This document shows positions 25,025 to 33,078 of a stretch of 64,000 nt of DNA, piece after piece. The stretch's first letter is position 1; every line of letters starts with the position of its first letter. The translations under genes were made by a program, and so were the position numbers. The stretch is from positions 62,001 through 126,000 of the forward strand of contig JBGTHP010000021.1 in assembly GCA_041746105.1 (NCBI GenBank). The letters are read 5' to 3'. A model generated the notes under the pieces. That model was not told the DNA's origin. It searched no databases and saw nothing but the letters and a program-made list of their open reading frames with translations. The stretch comes from JBFHRE01 sp041746105. GTDB lineage: Bacteria > Actinomycetota > Acidimicrobiia > Spongiisociales > ZC4RG35.

Positions 25025-26005
25025 TCAGGTGGTGAGGTCGATGACCACCTTGCCGAGGACGGTTCCGTCGGCCATCCGCTGGAGAGCCGCCGGTAGCTCG
25101 GCGAGGGGATAGACGGAATCGACGGCGGGGTGGAGCTCTCCTGCGGCCACGAGACCGGCGACGTGGGCGAGGTCGTCGCGATTCGGTTGGGCGATCAGCA
25201 GACCCATGGACCGCCCACCTTGCCTCAAGAGGATCGGCCCCACGGTCGCCGCCGTCAGCAGCTTGGGCACCGAAGCCCCCACCACCGCGTACACGCCGCC
25301 CTTCTCGAGTATTCGAAGGTATGCGAGGACCGATCGGTTGCCGGCAAAGTCGAGGATTCGGTCGAAACGTTCCCCGGCACTGGTGACGTCCTGGGTGGTG
25401 TGATCGACGACCCGGTCGGCTCCCAGGTCCCGCATGAGGTCGAGTTTGTGGGTGTTGTCGACGGCGACGACCTCGGCCCCGGCCGCCTTGGCGAGTTGGA
25501 TGGCGAAGGTCCCACCCCCACCTCCGGCGCCGTTGATGAGCACCCTGTCCCCGGTCTTGACCTCTCCTCGATGGCGGAGCCCGAGCAGGGCGAGCAGGGC
25601 GGCCTGGGGGATGGCGGCGGCGTCGGAAAACGACATCGCCGGCGGTTTGGCGACCAGGAGCGCCGTCTCTTTGACCGCCACGTATTCGGCGAAGGTGCTC
25701 CCGCCCCCATAGAGCAGGTCGCCCAGCACCTCGTCCCCGGGCCGGAACTGTGTGACCTCGGGCCCGACCGCTTCCACCGTGCCGGCGACGTCGGAGCCGA
25801 GGATCTGCCGCCGGGGGCGGAGCAGACCACTCCCGCTGATTCGGATGTAGGCGGGGCGACCGATCAAAGTTTCGAGGTCGGAGCGGTTGACCGAGGCGGC
25901 ATGAACCCTGATCAGGACCTGGCCAGGGCCGACCTCTGGTTCCGGGACCTCGGCGAGGCGAAGCCGGCTGGGAGGCCCGTACCGCTCGTAGACCATCGCC
26001 CGCAT
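25025..26005 (-). CDS. NAD(P)-dependent MDR-family oxidoreductase (quinone-oxidoreductase-like)
   Basis: 326 residues from the second in-frame start (MRAMVYERYGPPSRLRLAEV), the usual opening of the family. GroES-like part: VHAASVNRSDLETLIGRP and LGSDVAGTVEAVGPEV. Rossmann motif: VLINGAGGGGGTFAIQLAKA, with Gly where many have V in GxGGVG. It ends PAALQRMADGTVLGKVVIDL. No structural or catalytic zinc ligands are obvious, so a zinc-free enone or quinone reductase is likely. Confidence 0.87.
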   Translation of the reverse strand: MRAMVYERYGPPSRLRLAEVPEPEVGPGQVLIRVHAASVNRSDLETLIGRPAYIRISGSGLLRPRRQILGSDVAGTVEAVGPEVTQFRPGDEVLGDLLYGGGSTFAEYVAVKETALLVAKPPAMSFSDAAAIPQAALLALLGLRHRGEVKTGDRVLINGAGGGGGTFAIQLAKAAGAEVVAVDNTHKLDLMRDLGADRVVDHTTQDVTSAGERFDRILDFAGNRSVLAYLRILEKGGVYAVVGASVPKLLTAATVGPILLRQGGRSMGLLIAQPNRDDLAHVAGLVAAGELHPAVDSVYPLAELPAALQRMADGTVLGKVVIDLTT

Positions 26006-26065
26006 GTGGGCGACGTTACCGCCGGCCCGCAATGGGCGGTCGCCCAGATGGAGCCCACCGAATCT

Positions 26066-26407
26066 TCAGAGGCTCAGACTGAGCCGGAGCCCGTCGTCGA
26101 CCGCCTGCAAAAGTGTGGCGTCGAGGGTGGCGACCCGGTCGGCCAAACGATCGCGATCGAGAGTGACCACTTGAGAGACATTGACGACAGACACCTTGGG
26201 GAGTCTGCTTTGTTTTCGCGACAACCTCACGTTGCCCGGTGCCGCCGCAAGGGCCTGGTTGGACGTGATCACCGCCACCATCACGGTGGAGATTCGACTG
26301 GCATTGAACGCGTCAGATTGAACGACCAGTACCGGGCGACGTTTAGCGGGAGCCGACCCGGTCGGTGGCCCCAGGTTGGCCCACCAGATCTGGCCCCGTT
26401 CGATCAC
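26066..26407 (-). CDS. MazF/PemK-family endoribonuclease toxin
   Basis: 113 residues from a GTG in a GTGA overlap with the antitoxin stop. It opens VIERGQIWWANLGPPTGSAP, with AKRRPVLVVQSDAFN, STVMVAVITSN and VSQVVTLDRDRLADRVATLD. This is the CcdB/MazF fold sequence pattern, with the RGxIxWxxLxP start and RRPVLVVQ strand. MazF-type toxins cut mRNA or other RNA at short motifs. Confidence 0.9.
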   Translation of the reverse strand: MIERGQIWWANLGPPTGSAPAKRRPVLVVQSDAFNASRISTVMVAVITSNQALAAAPGNVRLSRKQSRLPKVSVVNVSQVVTLDRDRLADRVATLDATLLQAVDDGLRLSLSL

Positions 26408-26661
26408 CAGTCTTCCGCTTCTATGGCGTCGGCTTGGGCGGCCGCCATCTCCCGTTCCACCGGACTGGGCGCCGTATATATGGAATCGAGGGCGGCCGTC
26501 ACCCAATCATCGGAGTGTCGGTCGAGGTATTCGGCAAGCGCCAGCGCATATAGCTGGCTGCGAGCGATGCCATTGCGGTCCGCAACGGCTTCGGCCCGCT
26601 GGAAGAGATCGTCGGGCAGTGAGATGGCGGTTTTCACAAGCTTGAGTATAACCGTGGTCAT
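26404..26661 (-). CDS. Ribbon-helix-helix antitoxin (MazE-like)
   Basis: 85 residues from ATG 26661. MTTVILKLVKTAISLPDDLF leads into RAEAVADRNGIARSQLYALA, a ribbon-helix-helix DNA-binding unit, followed by an acidic toxin-binding tail (AAQADAIEAEDW). It precedes and overlaps the MazF-like gene. An upstream AT-rich stretch (GAGTATAACCGTGGTC) may hold the promoter/operator. Confidence 0.87.
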   Translation of the reverse strand: MTTVILKLVKTAISLPDDLFQRAEAVADRNGIARSQLYALALAEYLDRHSDDWVTAALDSIYTAPSPVEREMAAAQADAIEAEDW

Positions 26662-26786
26662 ACCGTTGAGCATACGATCCGGGTGCGACAGAATCCGAGG
26701 TCGGCACCTTTCACTGACGCCTCCACGCGCCAACGACCCGATTTAAACCCTCCGGCTGTCCCGGTCTCGTCTGCCAAACTTGGCAG

Positions 26787-27770
26787 ATGCCCGCACCCGT
26801 TGTTGTTTCCGACCTGCGCAAAGTGTTCAAGGTGCCGGTCAGGGAATCGGGTCTGCGGGAGTCGTTGAAGAGTGTGGTGAAGCGGGAACACCGTGCCGTG
26901 GTGGCGGTCGACGATGTCAGCTTCGAATTGGAGGCGGGTTCGATCGTCGGGTTCCTGGGGCCGAACGGGGCAGGAAAGACCACCACCATCAAGATGTTGA
27001 CCGGGTTGTTGCATCCTGACGGCGGTGACGCCAGGGTGCTCGGGTTCCAACCTTGGAAGCGGTCAAAGGATCTCCTGCGGCGCATTGCACTGGTGATGGG
27101 GCAACGCAACAACCTCCAGTGGGATCTTCCCGCCGCCGACTCCTTCGAGCTCAACAAGGCGATCTATGGCATCCCCGAATCCGATTTCCGGCGGCGGGTG
27201 GCCACCTTCACCGAGGTGCTGGAAGTAGGCGACCTCATGACCAAACCGGTCCGCAATCTGAGCTTGGGGGAGCGGATGAAGATGGAGATCGCCGCCTCCC
27301 TCCTTCACGGCCCCGAGGTGTTGTTTCTCGACGAACCCACCATCGGTCTTGACGTCACCATGCAGAAACGGCTCCGCACCTTCATCGGCGAATACGCCAG
27401 AGAGATGGGGGCGACGGTGCTGTTGACCAGCCATTACATGGCCGACGTCGAGGCGCTGGCCGAGCGGGTGATCGTCATCCACCGGGGGGCGATCCTCCAC
27501 GACGGGGACCTGAGCGGTCTCGCCTCCCAGTTCACCACCCACAAGACGATCGGGGTGACCGCAGCCGACCTCCCCGACGACCTCTCCGGGTATGGCGAGG
27601 TGATCGCCCGCAACGGAGCGGCGGTGGTGATCGAAGTCCCTCGGGGCGAGGTTTCCCCGATCGCCTCCCGGCTGCTGGCAGATTTCACCGTGACCGACCT
27701 CACCATCGAGGATCCGCCGTTGGAAGAAGTGATCGAGCGGGTGTTCGCCATCCCCGCCGACGAGACATGA
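26787..27770 (+). CDS. ABC transporter ATP-binding protein (ABC-2 exporter)
   Basis: A 327-residue ATPase. Walker A GFLGPNGAGKTTTIKMLTGL, Q-loop VMGQRNNLQWDLPA, signature NLSLGERMKMEIAASLLHGP, Walker B VLFLDEPTIGLD, switch His LLTSHYMADVEALAERV. The N-terminal extension (about 20 residues: VRESGLRESLKSVVKREHR) and the C-terminal domain are typical for the DUF990-type ABC-2 exporters. It overlaps the first permease gene by 4 bases. Confidence 0.93.
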   Translation: MPAPVVVSDLRKVFKVPVRESGLRESLKSVVKREHRAVVAVDDVSFELEAGSIVGFLGPNGAGKTTTIKMLTGLLHPDGGDARVLGFQPWKRSKDLLRRIALVMGQRNNLQWDLPAADSFELNKAIYGIPESDFRRRVATFTEVLEVGDLMTKPVRNLSLGERMKMEIAASLLHGPEVLFLDEPTIGLDVTMQKRLRTFIGEYAREMGATVLLTSHYMADVEALAERVIVIHRGAILHDGDLSGLASQFTTHKTIGVTAADLPDDLSGYGEVIARNGAAVVIEVPRGEVSPIASRLLADFTVTDLTIEDPPLEEVIERVFAIPADET

Positions 27771-28720
27771 CCTCCGTTCTGGCCGAGGGGCGAATGCTGG
27801 CGTCCTATTACCGAGCCGCCATCCGCTTGGGGTTCCAGGCGTCGATCCAGTATCGGGGAGCGGTAGCGATCGGGCTGTTCGGGTTCTTCGTGGAACCGGC
27901 CATCTATCTCGTGGTGTGGACGACGGTGGCCGAATCCCAGGGCGGGACGGTGAGCGGGTTCACCGTCGGTGGGATCGCCGCCTATTACATAGTGTGGACC
28001 CTGGTCAGGGTCTACAACCTGGCTTTCGCCCCCTATGCCTGGGAGTCGAGGATCCAGCGAGGCCGGCTCAATGACTTCCTGTCGCTCCCCCACAACCCGT
28101 TCCATCGGGACTTCTGTTATTTCGCCGGGACCAAGTTCACCTGGACGATCTTTTGGATCCCGGTGGCGTTCGGGTTGAGTTGGGCGTTCAAACCCGACCT
28201 GTCGCCGGGGCTGGTCGAGATCGTGGCGTTCGTGGTCGCCTTGTGGGGGGCGTTCCTGCTCCGGTTTGTGATGTTGTATCTGTTCGGGATGATCACCTTC
28301 TGGACCACCCGGGGCTCGGCTATCTTCGAGATCCTGGTGGCGGGAGAACTCGTGTTGTCGGGGCGGTTGGTCCCACTCGAGTTCATGCCGGACGCGGTGC
28401 AATCGGTGGCGGCGTTCATGCCATACAAGTGGACGTTCCAGTTCCCGATCGACGTGTTGATCGGGCGGTCGTCGGCGGCGGGGATGGTGAGCGGGATCGG
28501 AGCCCAGCTCGCCTGGGCGGCCGGGCTCGGTGTGATCTACGCCCTGGTTTGGCGACGGGCGATCCGCCGTTATACGGCGGTCGGGGCATGCGCCGTCCCG
28601 CCAGCGCTCCCCGTCTGGTTGGCCTCCACTGGAAGGTGGCAGCGCTCAACGAGTTGCAGTACCGGGCCAACTTCTGGGTGCAACTGGTCAACTCGGCGGT
28701 GGCACTCGCCACCGGTCTGA
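27767..28720 (+). CDS. ABC-2 family permease (first of two)
   Basis: A protein with six or so helices: VAIGLFGFFVEPAIYLVVWT, IAAYYIVWTLVRVYN, IVAFVVALWGAFLLRFVMLY, FEILVAGELVLSGRLVPLEF. The usual family length ends near RRYTAVG (about 28585). Here the frame runs on for about 45 unrelated-looking residues inside the next gene, overlapping it by 133 bases. That suggests either a long natural overlap or a lost stop/indel near 28585. Confidence 0.85.
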   Translation: MTSVLAEGRMLASYYRAAIRLGFQASIQYRGAVAIGLFGFFVEPAIYLVVWTTVAESQGGTVSGFTVGGIAAYYIVWTLVRVYNLAFAPYAWESRIQRGRLNDFLSLPHNPFHRDFCYFAGTKFTWTIFWIPVAFGLSWAFKPDLSPGLVEIVAFVVALWGAFLLRFVMLYLFGMITFWTTRGSAIFEILVAGELVLSGRLVPLEFMPDAVQSVAAFMPYKWTFQFPIDVLIGRSSAAGMVSGIGAQLAWAAGLGVIYALVWRRAIRRYTAVGACAVPPALPVWLASTGRWQRSTSCSTGPTSGCNWSTRRWHSPPV

Positions 28721-29385
28721 TCGCCATCACCCTCGTCTACTCCCACACCGAGAGCCTGGGCGGATGGGCCCGGCCCGAGTTGTTGACGGTGATGGGGGTA
28801 CACATCCTGGTGGGAGGATTGTTGAACGCGTTTGTCCAGCCGAACATGTATCAGTTGATCGAAGACGTGGAGCAGGGCACGCTCGACTACGCCCTCACCC
28901 GCCCCGCCGACTCCCAGCTGATGGTGAGTGTGCGCCGGGTGTCGTTGTGGTCGCTGGTCGATGTGTTGACCGGGCTGGCCGTGGTCGTCTGGGGCGCGGT
29001 GGAAGTGGGGGGAGCGGTTGGTTTGGTGCGCACCGTCGGTTTCCTGATGGCGTTGGTGGGCGGGACGGTGATCCTCTATTGCGTGTGGATCTCCGCCACC
29101 ACCATCACGTTCCGCATCACCCGCGGCGACGACATCATGCAGTTGCTGAATGGCGTCTACGAAGCGGGCCGGTGGCCGGTCACCGTCTACCCCGGCTGGC
29201 TCCGAGGCACCCTCACCTTTCTGATCCCCCTCGCTTTCGCCGTCACCGTCCCCGCCCAGGCCGTCACCAACCGAATCGGCGGTGCCACATTGCTCTGGGT
29301 GCTGGTGGCGACAGCGGTGTCGCTCGTGATCACGCGGGTGGTGTGGAAGTGGGGGATCCGGAGCTATTCGGGTGCGAGCGCGTGA
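28588..29385 (+). CDS. ABC-2 family permease (second of two)
   Basis: 265 residues from ATG 28588. It starts RRPASAPRLVGLHWKVAALN, then ELQYRANFWVQLVNSAVALA, VMGVHILVGGLLNAFVQPNM, and EDVEQGTLDYALTRPADSQL, which is typical of the ABC-2/DUF990 family. It ends TRVVWKWGIRSYSGASA. With the ATPase and first permease it forms a complete exporter. The substrate is unknown. Confidence 0.9.
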   Translation: MRRPASAPRLVGLHWKVAALNELQYRANFWVQLVNSAVALATGLIAITLVYSHTESLGGWARPELLTVMGVHILVGGLLNAFVQPNMYQLIEDVEQGTLDYALTRPADSQLMVSVRRVSLWSLVDVLTGLAVVVWGAVEVGGAVGLVRTVGFLMALVGGTVILYCVWISATTITFRITRGDDIMQLLNGVYEAGRWPVTVYPGWLRGTLTFLIPLAFAVTVPAQAVTNRIGGATLLWVLVATAVSLVITRVVWKWGIRSYSGASA

Positions 29386-29613
29386 GGCTCTCCCAGGAGC
29401 CGCTTTGCGGAGACGTTTTGGGGGAGTCCGGCGGAGCCGGGAGGGGGGCTTGGTCCCTGCGGACCATGTTTGGTGGTTCGTTTAGAACTCAAGCCACTTC
29501 TCTTGAAGACCTTCTTCCTCCGGGGCCCTTGCCGGGCATCGGATTGTGTAAATCTCTGTGTCACAAATTGGTCTCGAGCGGTGTCTTTGGGGTAACGACA
29601 GGGAGAACCTCGG
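29386..29613. repeat. Intergenic region with GC-rich palindromic repeat
   Basis: No gene seen. At about 29420-29450, GGGGGAGTCCGGCGGAGCC continues into GGGAGGGGGGCT, nearly the reverse complement of the block at 2404-2438. The later half probably contains the promoter of the sigma factor gene. Confidence 0.5.
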
Positions 29614-30096
29614 TTGCTGACACGACCTTCGATCGACGAGCGGGAAAAGGAGCTGATCACTTCGCTCTATCCGTCACTGAGGAGGATCGCTGCGGTGGTG
29701 GGTTCGGTCGATGTGGAGCCTGATGACCTCGTTCAGGAGGCGCTCATCCGTACGCTGCAAAAGGGTCCGATCTCGGACCTGAACAACCCGCTGGCGTTCC
29801 TGCGCAAGACGATCGTCAACCTGGCTTCCAACCAGCGACGGAGCTTGGGTCGCAGGCGGAAAGCGCTCAGCCGTCTCTCCACGGAGGAGGGCTGGATGCC
29901 CAGCTACCCGACCGACATCGAGGCGCTTCTCGATCTTCATCCAAGGCAACGGGCAATCCTCTATCTAGTTGAGGTAGAGGACGTTCCCTACGCAGAGGCC
30001 GCGGAGCAGTTGGGAATGACCACCGAGGCGGCGAGGGCGATGGCGACCCGGGCCCGGAAGAAGGCGCGAGCGGCATTGGAGGTGCAGGGTGACTGA
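29614..30096 (+). CDS. ECF-type RNA polymerase sigma factor
   Basis: A 160-residue protein from TTG 29614, with GGGAGAACC upstream. Region 2 is ELITSLYPSLRRIAAVVGSV, VEPDDLVQEALIRTLQ and NPLAFLRKTIVNLASNQRRS. Region 4 is LHPRQRAILYLVEVEDVPYA, EAAEQLGMTTEAARAMATRA. It overlaps by 8 bases the gene of a membrane protein that probably controls it. Confidence 0.9.
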   Translation: MLTRPSIDEREKELITSLYPSLRRIAAVVGSVDVEPDDLVQEALIRTLQKGPISDLNNPLAFLRKTIVNLASNQRRSLGRRRKALSRLSTEEGWMPSYPTDIEALLDLHPRQRAILYLVEVEDVPYAEAAEQLGMTTEAARAMATRARKKARAALEVQGD

Positions 30097-31474
30097 CTTC
30101 GAGTCCAGGCTGCGTTGGCTGAGCGAGCGGGGCAATCCGGTCGGTGCCGAGGAGTTGGTCGAGCGGATCGAGGCCGAACTGGCCGGAGATCCGCTTGTTG
30201 TCGTGAATCAACGACGAGAAGGAAACCTCATGACCAAAACCCAGCTGCCACCCACTACCCGCCGGCCGAATCCACCCCGCAAACTGACCTGGGTGGCGGC
30301 GGTGCTGGGAGCGATCGTCGCCACCGTTGGACTGTTCTTTGCCTGGGCCCGCGGTCCGGCTCCGGTGGTCGGCACCCCCCCAGTTCCGATAACGGTCCCG
30401 GTCCCAACACCGGAATCGACGGCGCCTGTCTCCGATCTCGAGACCATCCAGGCCGGGGTCGGGGCCCTGTATTCGGGCGATGCCGAGCGTGCTGTCCAAC
30501 TGTTCGCGGTGGACAACCGCACCGACGACCAACTCCGTCAGGAGGCCGCCTATCAGGCCGCCATCGATGGGCGGGTCGATCTGAACTGCACCGATCGCAG
30601 CGCCGGGCGATTCAGCTGCACCATGGTGTATCGGAACGCGCTGACCGAGGTGGCGGGCGACTGGTTCGGTCCCAACGGTTTCCAGGTGTTGGACGACGAC
30701 CAGGTGGAGGTGATAGTCGACGACGGTGCCATCACCACGTTTGCTTTCCCCGAGCACCCGGCGGTCAACCTTCACTTCGGGAGCTTCCTCGCCGCCGAAG
30801 GTCGACTCGACGGCTACGAGGACTGTGCGTTCGGCCCGTTCACCGAATCGTGCGCCGCCATCCAGTTGGAGAACCTCGATGCCTGGGTGACGTGGGCGGA
30901 GACCCTCCAACCGCCGGCGGTGGTGGAGGCGGCGCTGACAGCCTGGTACGGAGGCGACTGTGTCGCCGCCCACTACCTCGGTGGTGAGATCTTCAACAAC
31001 GGCTTCGCGGACGGCCCCACCGGGCTGTGCCCGCCCGCGGCGGCGTCCAGCCAGGCGATCGAATACGAGTCGATCTTGAAAGCCGAGGTGTCGGTGGAGG
31101 CTTGCGAGGAGGTGGGAGGAGCGGGGGGCGACGCATTGTTTGGCCAACTGGTGGTTCCGGCCTGGGGACCGGGCCATTCGTGCCGGGTGACCTACTCCAA
31201 TGCGATGCACGCCGCAGTCGGGAAGCCCCCGGCCTTGAATGTTCGAAACTTCCACGTCTTGATGTCCATCGCGATGTTGAACCCCTGGTATGAGGAAGAC
31301 CTCTACCCGGAGGACCCCGAGCTTCGCGAGAGCTTCCGTCGGTTCGCCGAAGGGGGCGAACTGGCCGACGAGTACACCTCCGAAGGCTGTGCCACCGCCC
31401 GCACCCCGGAATGTGCCCACCTGATCATGGACAACCTCGCCGAGTGGGCCACCTGGCACCGAGCCAACACCTAG
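30089..31474 (+). CDS. Membrane protein coupled to the sigma factor, with duplicated extracytoplasmic domain
   Basis: 461 residues. A short cytoplasmic N-terminal part (about 1-68) is placed where an anti-sigma domain would be; then one helix (LTWVAAVLGAIVATVGLFFA), a Pro-rich linker, and two similar halves outside. Compare FSCTMVYRNALTEVAGDWFG with HSCRVTYSNAMHAAVGKPPA, and ESCAAIQLENLDAWVTWAET with PECAHLIMDNLAEWATWHRA. Each half keeps paired cysteines. A role as anti-sigma sensor is inferred from overlap with the sigma gene; the classical zinc anti-sigma motif HxxxCxxC is absent. Confidence 0.75.
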   Translation: MTDFESRLRWLSERGNPVGAEELVERIEAELAGDPLVVVNQRREGNLMTKTQLPPTTRRPNPPRKLTWVAAVLGAIVATVGLFFAWARGPAPVVGTPPVPITVPVPTPESTAPVSDLETIQAGVGALYSGDAERAVQLFAVDNRTDDQLRQEAAYQAAIDGRVDLNCTDRSAGRFSCTMVYRNALTEVAGDWFGPNGFQVLDDDQVEVIVDDGAITTFAFPEHPAVNLHFGSFLAAEGRLDGYEDCAFGPFTESCAAIQLENLDAWVTWAETLQPPAVVEAALTAWYGGDCVAAHYLGGEIFNNGFADGPTGLCPPAAASSQAIEYESILKAEVSVEACEEVGGAGGDALFGQLVVPAWGPGHSCRVTYSNAMHAAVGKPPALNVRNFHVLMSIAMLNPWYEEDLYPEDPELRESFRRFAEGGELADEYTSEGCATARTPECAHLIMDNLAEWATWHRANT

Positions 31475-31479
31475 ACCTT

Positions 31480-31532
31480 GGGCAGTCGATTGCCCTTCCC
31501 CGAGACCGACAAAAACGAGGGAGTCTCTGGGG
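31480..31532 (+). terminator. Two hairpins after the sigma/membrane-protein operon
   Basis: GGGCA-GTCGAT-TGCCC at 31480-31495 is followed by CCCCGAGAC (31498-31506) pairing with GTCTCTGGGG (31523-31532) with one bulge. Together they are a plausible transcription end; T runs are short. Confidence 0.45.
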
Positions 31533-31954
31533 AATGGGGTTGATCTCTTCCCGAGGAGCTGCGCGGCGGCGTTGGCGGGAGGACCCGAACTGCGTTCGGC
31601 GCGGCCGGTGGATCGGTCTTGATCCTTCCGGGGGACTGCCCGGCACATGAGAGCGCTGGTGTTTTTGGGGAACGTCGTCGCGAAGAGGCTCTCAGAACCC
31701 GGTCCTTGGGTCGGTGACGGGTGCCGTTATCCGGGGTGAAGGCTCTCGATCATTGGACCGTCTCGTCGCATGGGTGGTCTGGCCCGGAAGCAGTCCTCTC
31801 CCCGGAGGATCCGGCTGACGAGCGAGAGTTCTGCGATAACTCGCCGGCTGGGCTCGGTCAGGCTTGGCTGCCGGCGGAACCTGTTGCGCAGGCCGGCGTC
31901 GACCACCAGGAGCGATTTCCAAGCGAACCGGCCTCGTGGCCCGCAGGGCCGCAA
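31533..31954. other. Gap without a convincing gene
   Basis: The first part (31533-31700) is another GC-rich extragenic stretch. On the reverse strand 31727-31954 is open for 75 codons with protein-like composition (SLLVVDAGLRNRFRRQPSL, VIAELSLVSRILRGEDCFR), but no ribosome site or family was recognised, so I do not call it a gene. Confidence 0.4.
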
Positions 31955-32224
31955 TCAGTTACGGCGTGGCCGGCCGTTCCCTGGTGTTTTGTTGCGCCGA
32001 TGCTCCTCGGCGATTCGTTGGAGTTGTTCCGCGATCTCCTCATCTGACAGCGAGGGGTCGATAAAAAACCTGACCCGCTGGCCGGGGCCGCTCGGCGGAC
32101 TGCTGCCCGGCTCGGTCTCGGGGTCTCCGGCCGGAAGACGCCGCGTCTGGCGTTTCGTTTCTGGCTCTTCGCCAAGTTCGGGTTCAACCCTGAGCTTTCG
32201 TTGCGGTTTGCCTATCGATGTCAT
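31955..32224 (-). CDS. Small hydrophilic protein (unknown)
   Basis: 89 residues from an ATG in an ATGA overlap with the upstream membrane-protein gene. It is highly charged and Pro/Glu/Arg-rich at first (KLRVEPELGEEPETKRQTRR), then RVRFFIDPSLSDEEIAEQLQ and RIAEEHRRNKTPG, a probable amphipathic helix. The coupling to the neighbour is the main argument that it is real. Confidence 0.5.
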   Translation of the reverse strand: MTSIGKPQRKLRVEPELGEEPETKRQTRRLPAGDPETEPGSSPPSGPGQRVRFFIDPSLSDEEIAEQLQRIAEEHRRNKTPGNGRPRRN

Positions 32225-32958
32225 CTCAACGACCTCCATCCTTTGACCCGGCGGCGTACGGGAACGTCGGGGTAGCGCCGCGCAATCATCTGTTCCTGTT
32301 CTTCTGTGTCGACTGTCAGCTCGACGATGCGGGCGCGTTCGGCCCGGTAGCCGGTCTCGTGCTCGATCACCAACCCGGTCAACTCCACTCGGCCCGAAAC
32401 GGTGCCTTCAGTGAAAGGCAAGGCATTGCCCTTCGTGGCGTATACGCCGCATCTGCAATCCCAACCGGGGGTTTCTTCACATCTCCGGCACACTGCATCG
32501 AACACGGACGTGTCCCAGAACTGTCCGTGCATTCCCTGCAGTCTTCCGTCGACAAAGGTCCATCTGCGCTCTGCCACCAACGACCACGGGTACCACAGCT
32601 CCTCACGCCCGACCTCTGTCGGCTTTGGGGGAGCCGGTGGCGAGGGCGGCGGAGGCCTGGCTCTCCGCGGCGGGAAACGGAGCACGTCCCTGACCAAGGA
32701 ATCGGCGAATGCGATGACGAGGTAGACCAGCCCAAAGCAGACGATGGTCGCATAGGCCCCGAATAGTGCACCTCCGAAGTGCAACAGCCAGGTGATGGGG
32801 TGCCACCAGGGGAGGGGGGAGTCCAGTCCCTGCCAGAGCACCCAGCCGTAACCTATGGCCAGCAGCAGCAAGTTCACCGAGGACTCGGGGAATGGTTTTA
32901 CCAAGATCGCTCGCAGGCGCTGCCACATACCGGGAAAGCTACGCCACGGGTCGGACAA
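32221..32958 (-). CDS. Two-TM membrane protein with a Cys-rich soluble domain (unknown)
   Basis: A 245-residue protein. Helices at about 28-45 (VNLLLLAIGYGWVLWQGL) and 60-85 (YATIVCFGLVYLVIAFADSL) are followed by a Pro-rich linker (PPRRARPPPPSPPAPPKPTE) and a soluble domain with C-x2-C...C-x-CG: AVCRRCEETPGWDCRCGVYA. The CRCGVYA motif recurs in uncharacterised actinobacterial proteins. It is divergent from the ATPase gene of the defence-like operon, with 120 bases between starts. Confidence 0.7.
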   Translation of the reverse strand: MSDPWRSFPGMWQRLRAILVKPFPESSVNLLLLAIGYGWVLWQGLDSPLPWWHPITWLLHFGGALFGAYATIVCFGLVYLVIAFADSLVRDVLRFPPRRARPPPPSPPAPPKPTEVGREELWYPWSLVAERRWTFVDGRLQGMHGQFWDTSVFDAVCRRCEETPGWDCRCGVYATKGNALPFTEGTVSGRVELTGLVIEHETGYRAERARIVELTVDTEEQEQMIARRYPDVPVRRRVKGWRSLR

Positions 32959-33078
32959 ATTGAAGACCAGATTGGCGGGCGAGGTGCACGTTTCCCGGTC
33001 CGGAGTGCGGCGGCCACGCCTGACGCCGGCGACCTGGCCGCTGTATCGTCGGATTGGCTCGTAGAACGGAGACTTGGG

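Noticed and set aside
25130..26746. Long open frame of 538 codons on the plus strand
   Set aside because: It lies antisense to the MDR oxidoreductase and the MazEF-type pair, which have clear family motifs; its composition is a GC-frame shadow.
28764..29723. Open plus-strand frame of 319 codons rich in Arg/Gly
   Set aside because: Out of frame over the second ABC permease; low-complexity composition typical of a shadow.
29867..31648. Open frame of 593 codons on the minus strand
   Set aside because: Antisense to the sigma factor and its partner, both with clear motifs and coupling; no recognisable domain in it.
32779..33078. Longer N terminus for the SMC-like ATPase
   Set aside because: It would overlap the divergent membrane-protein gene and has no protein-like features; GTG 33079 has a good ribosome site.
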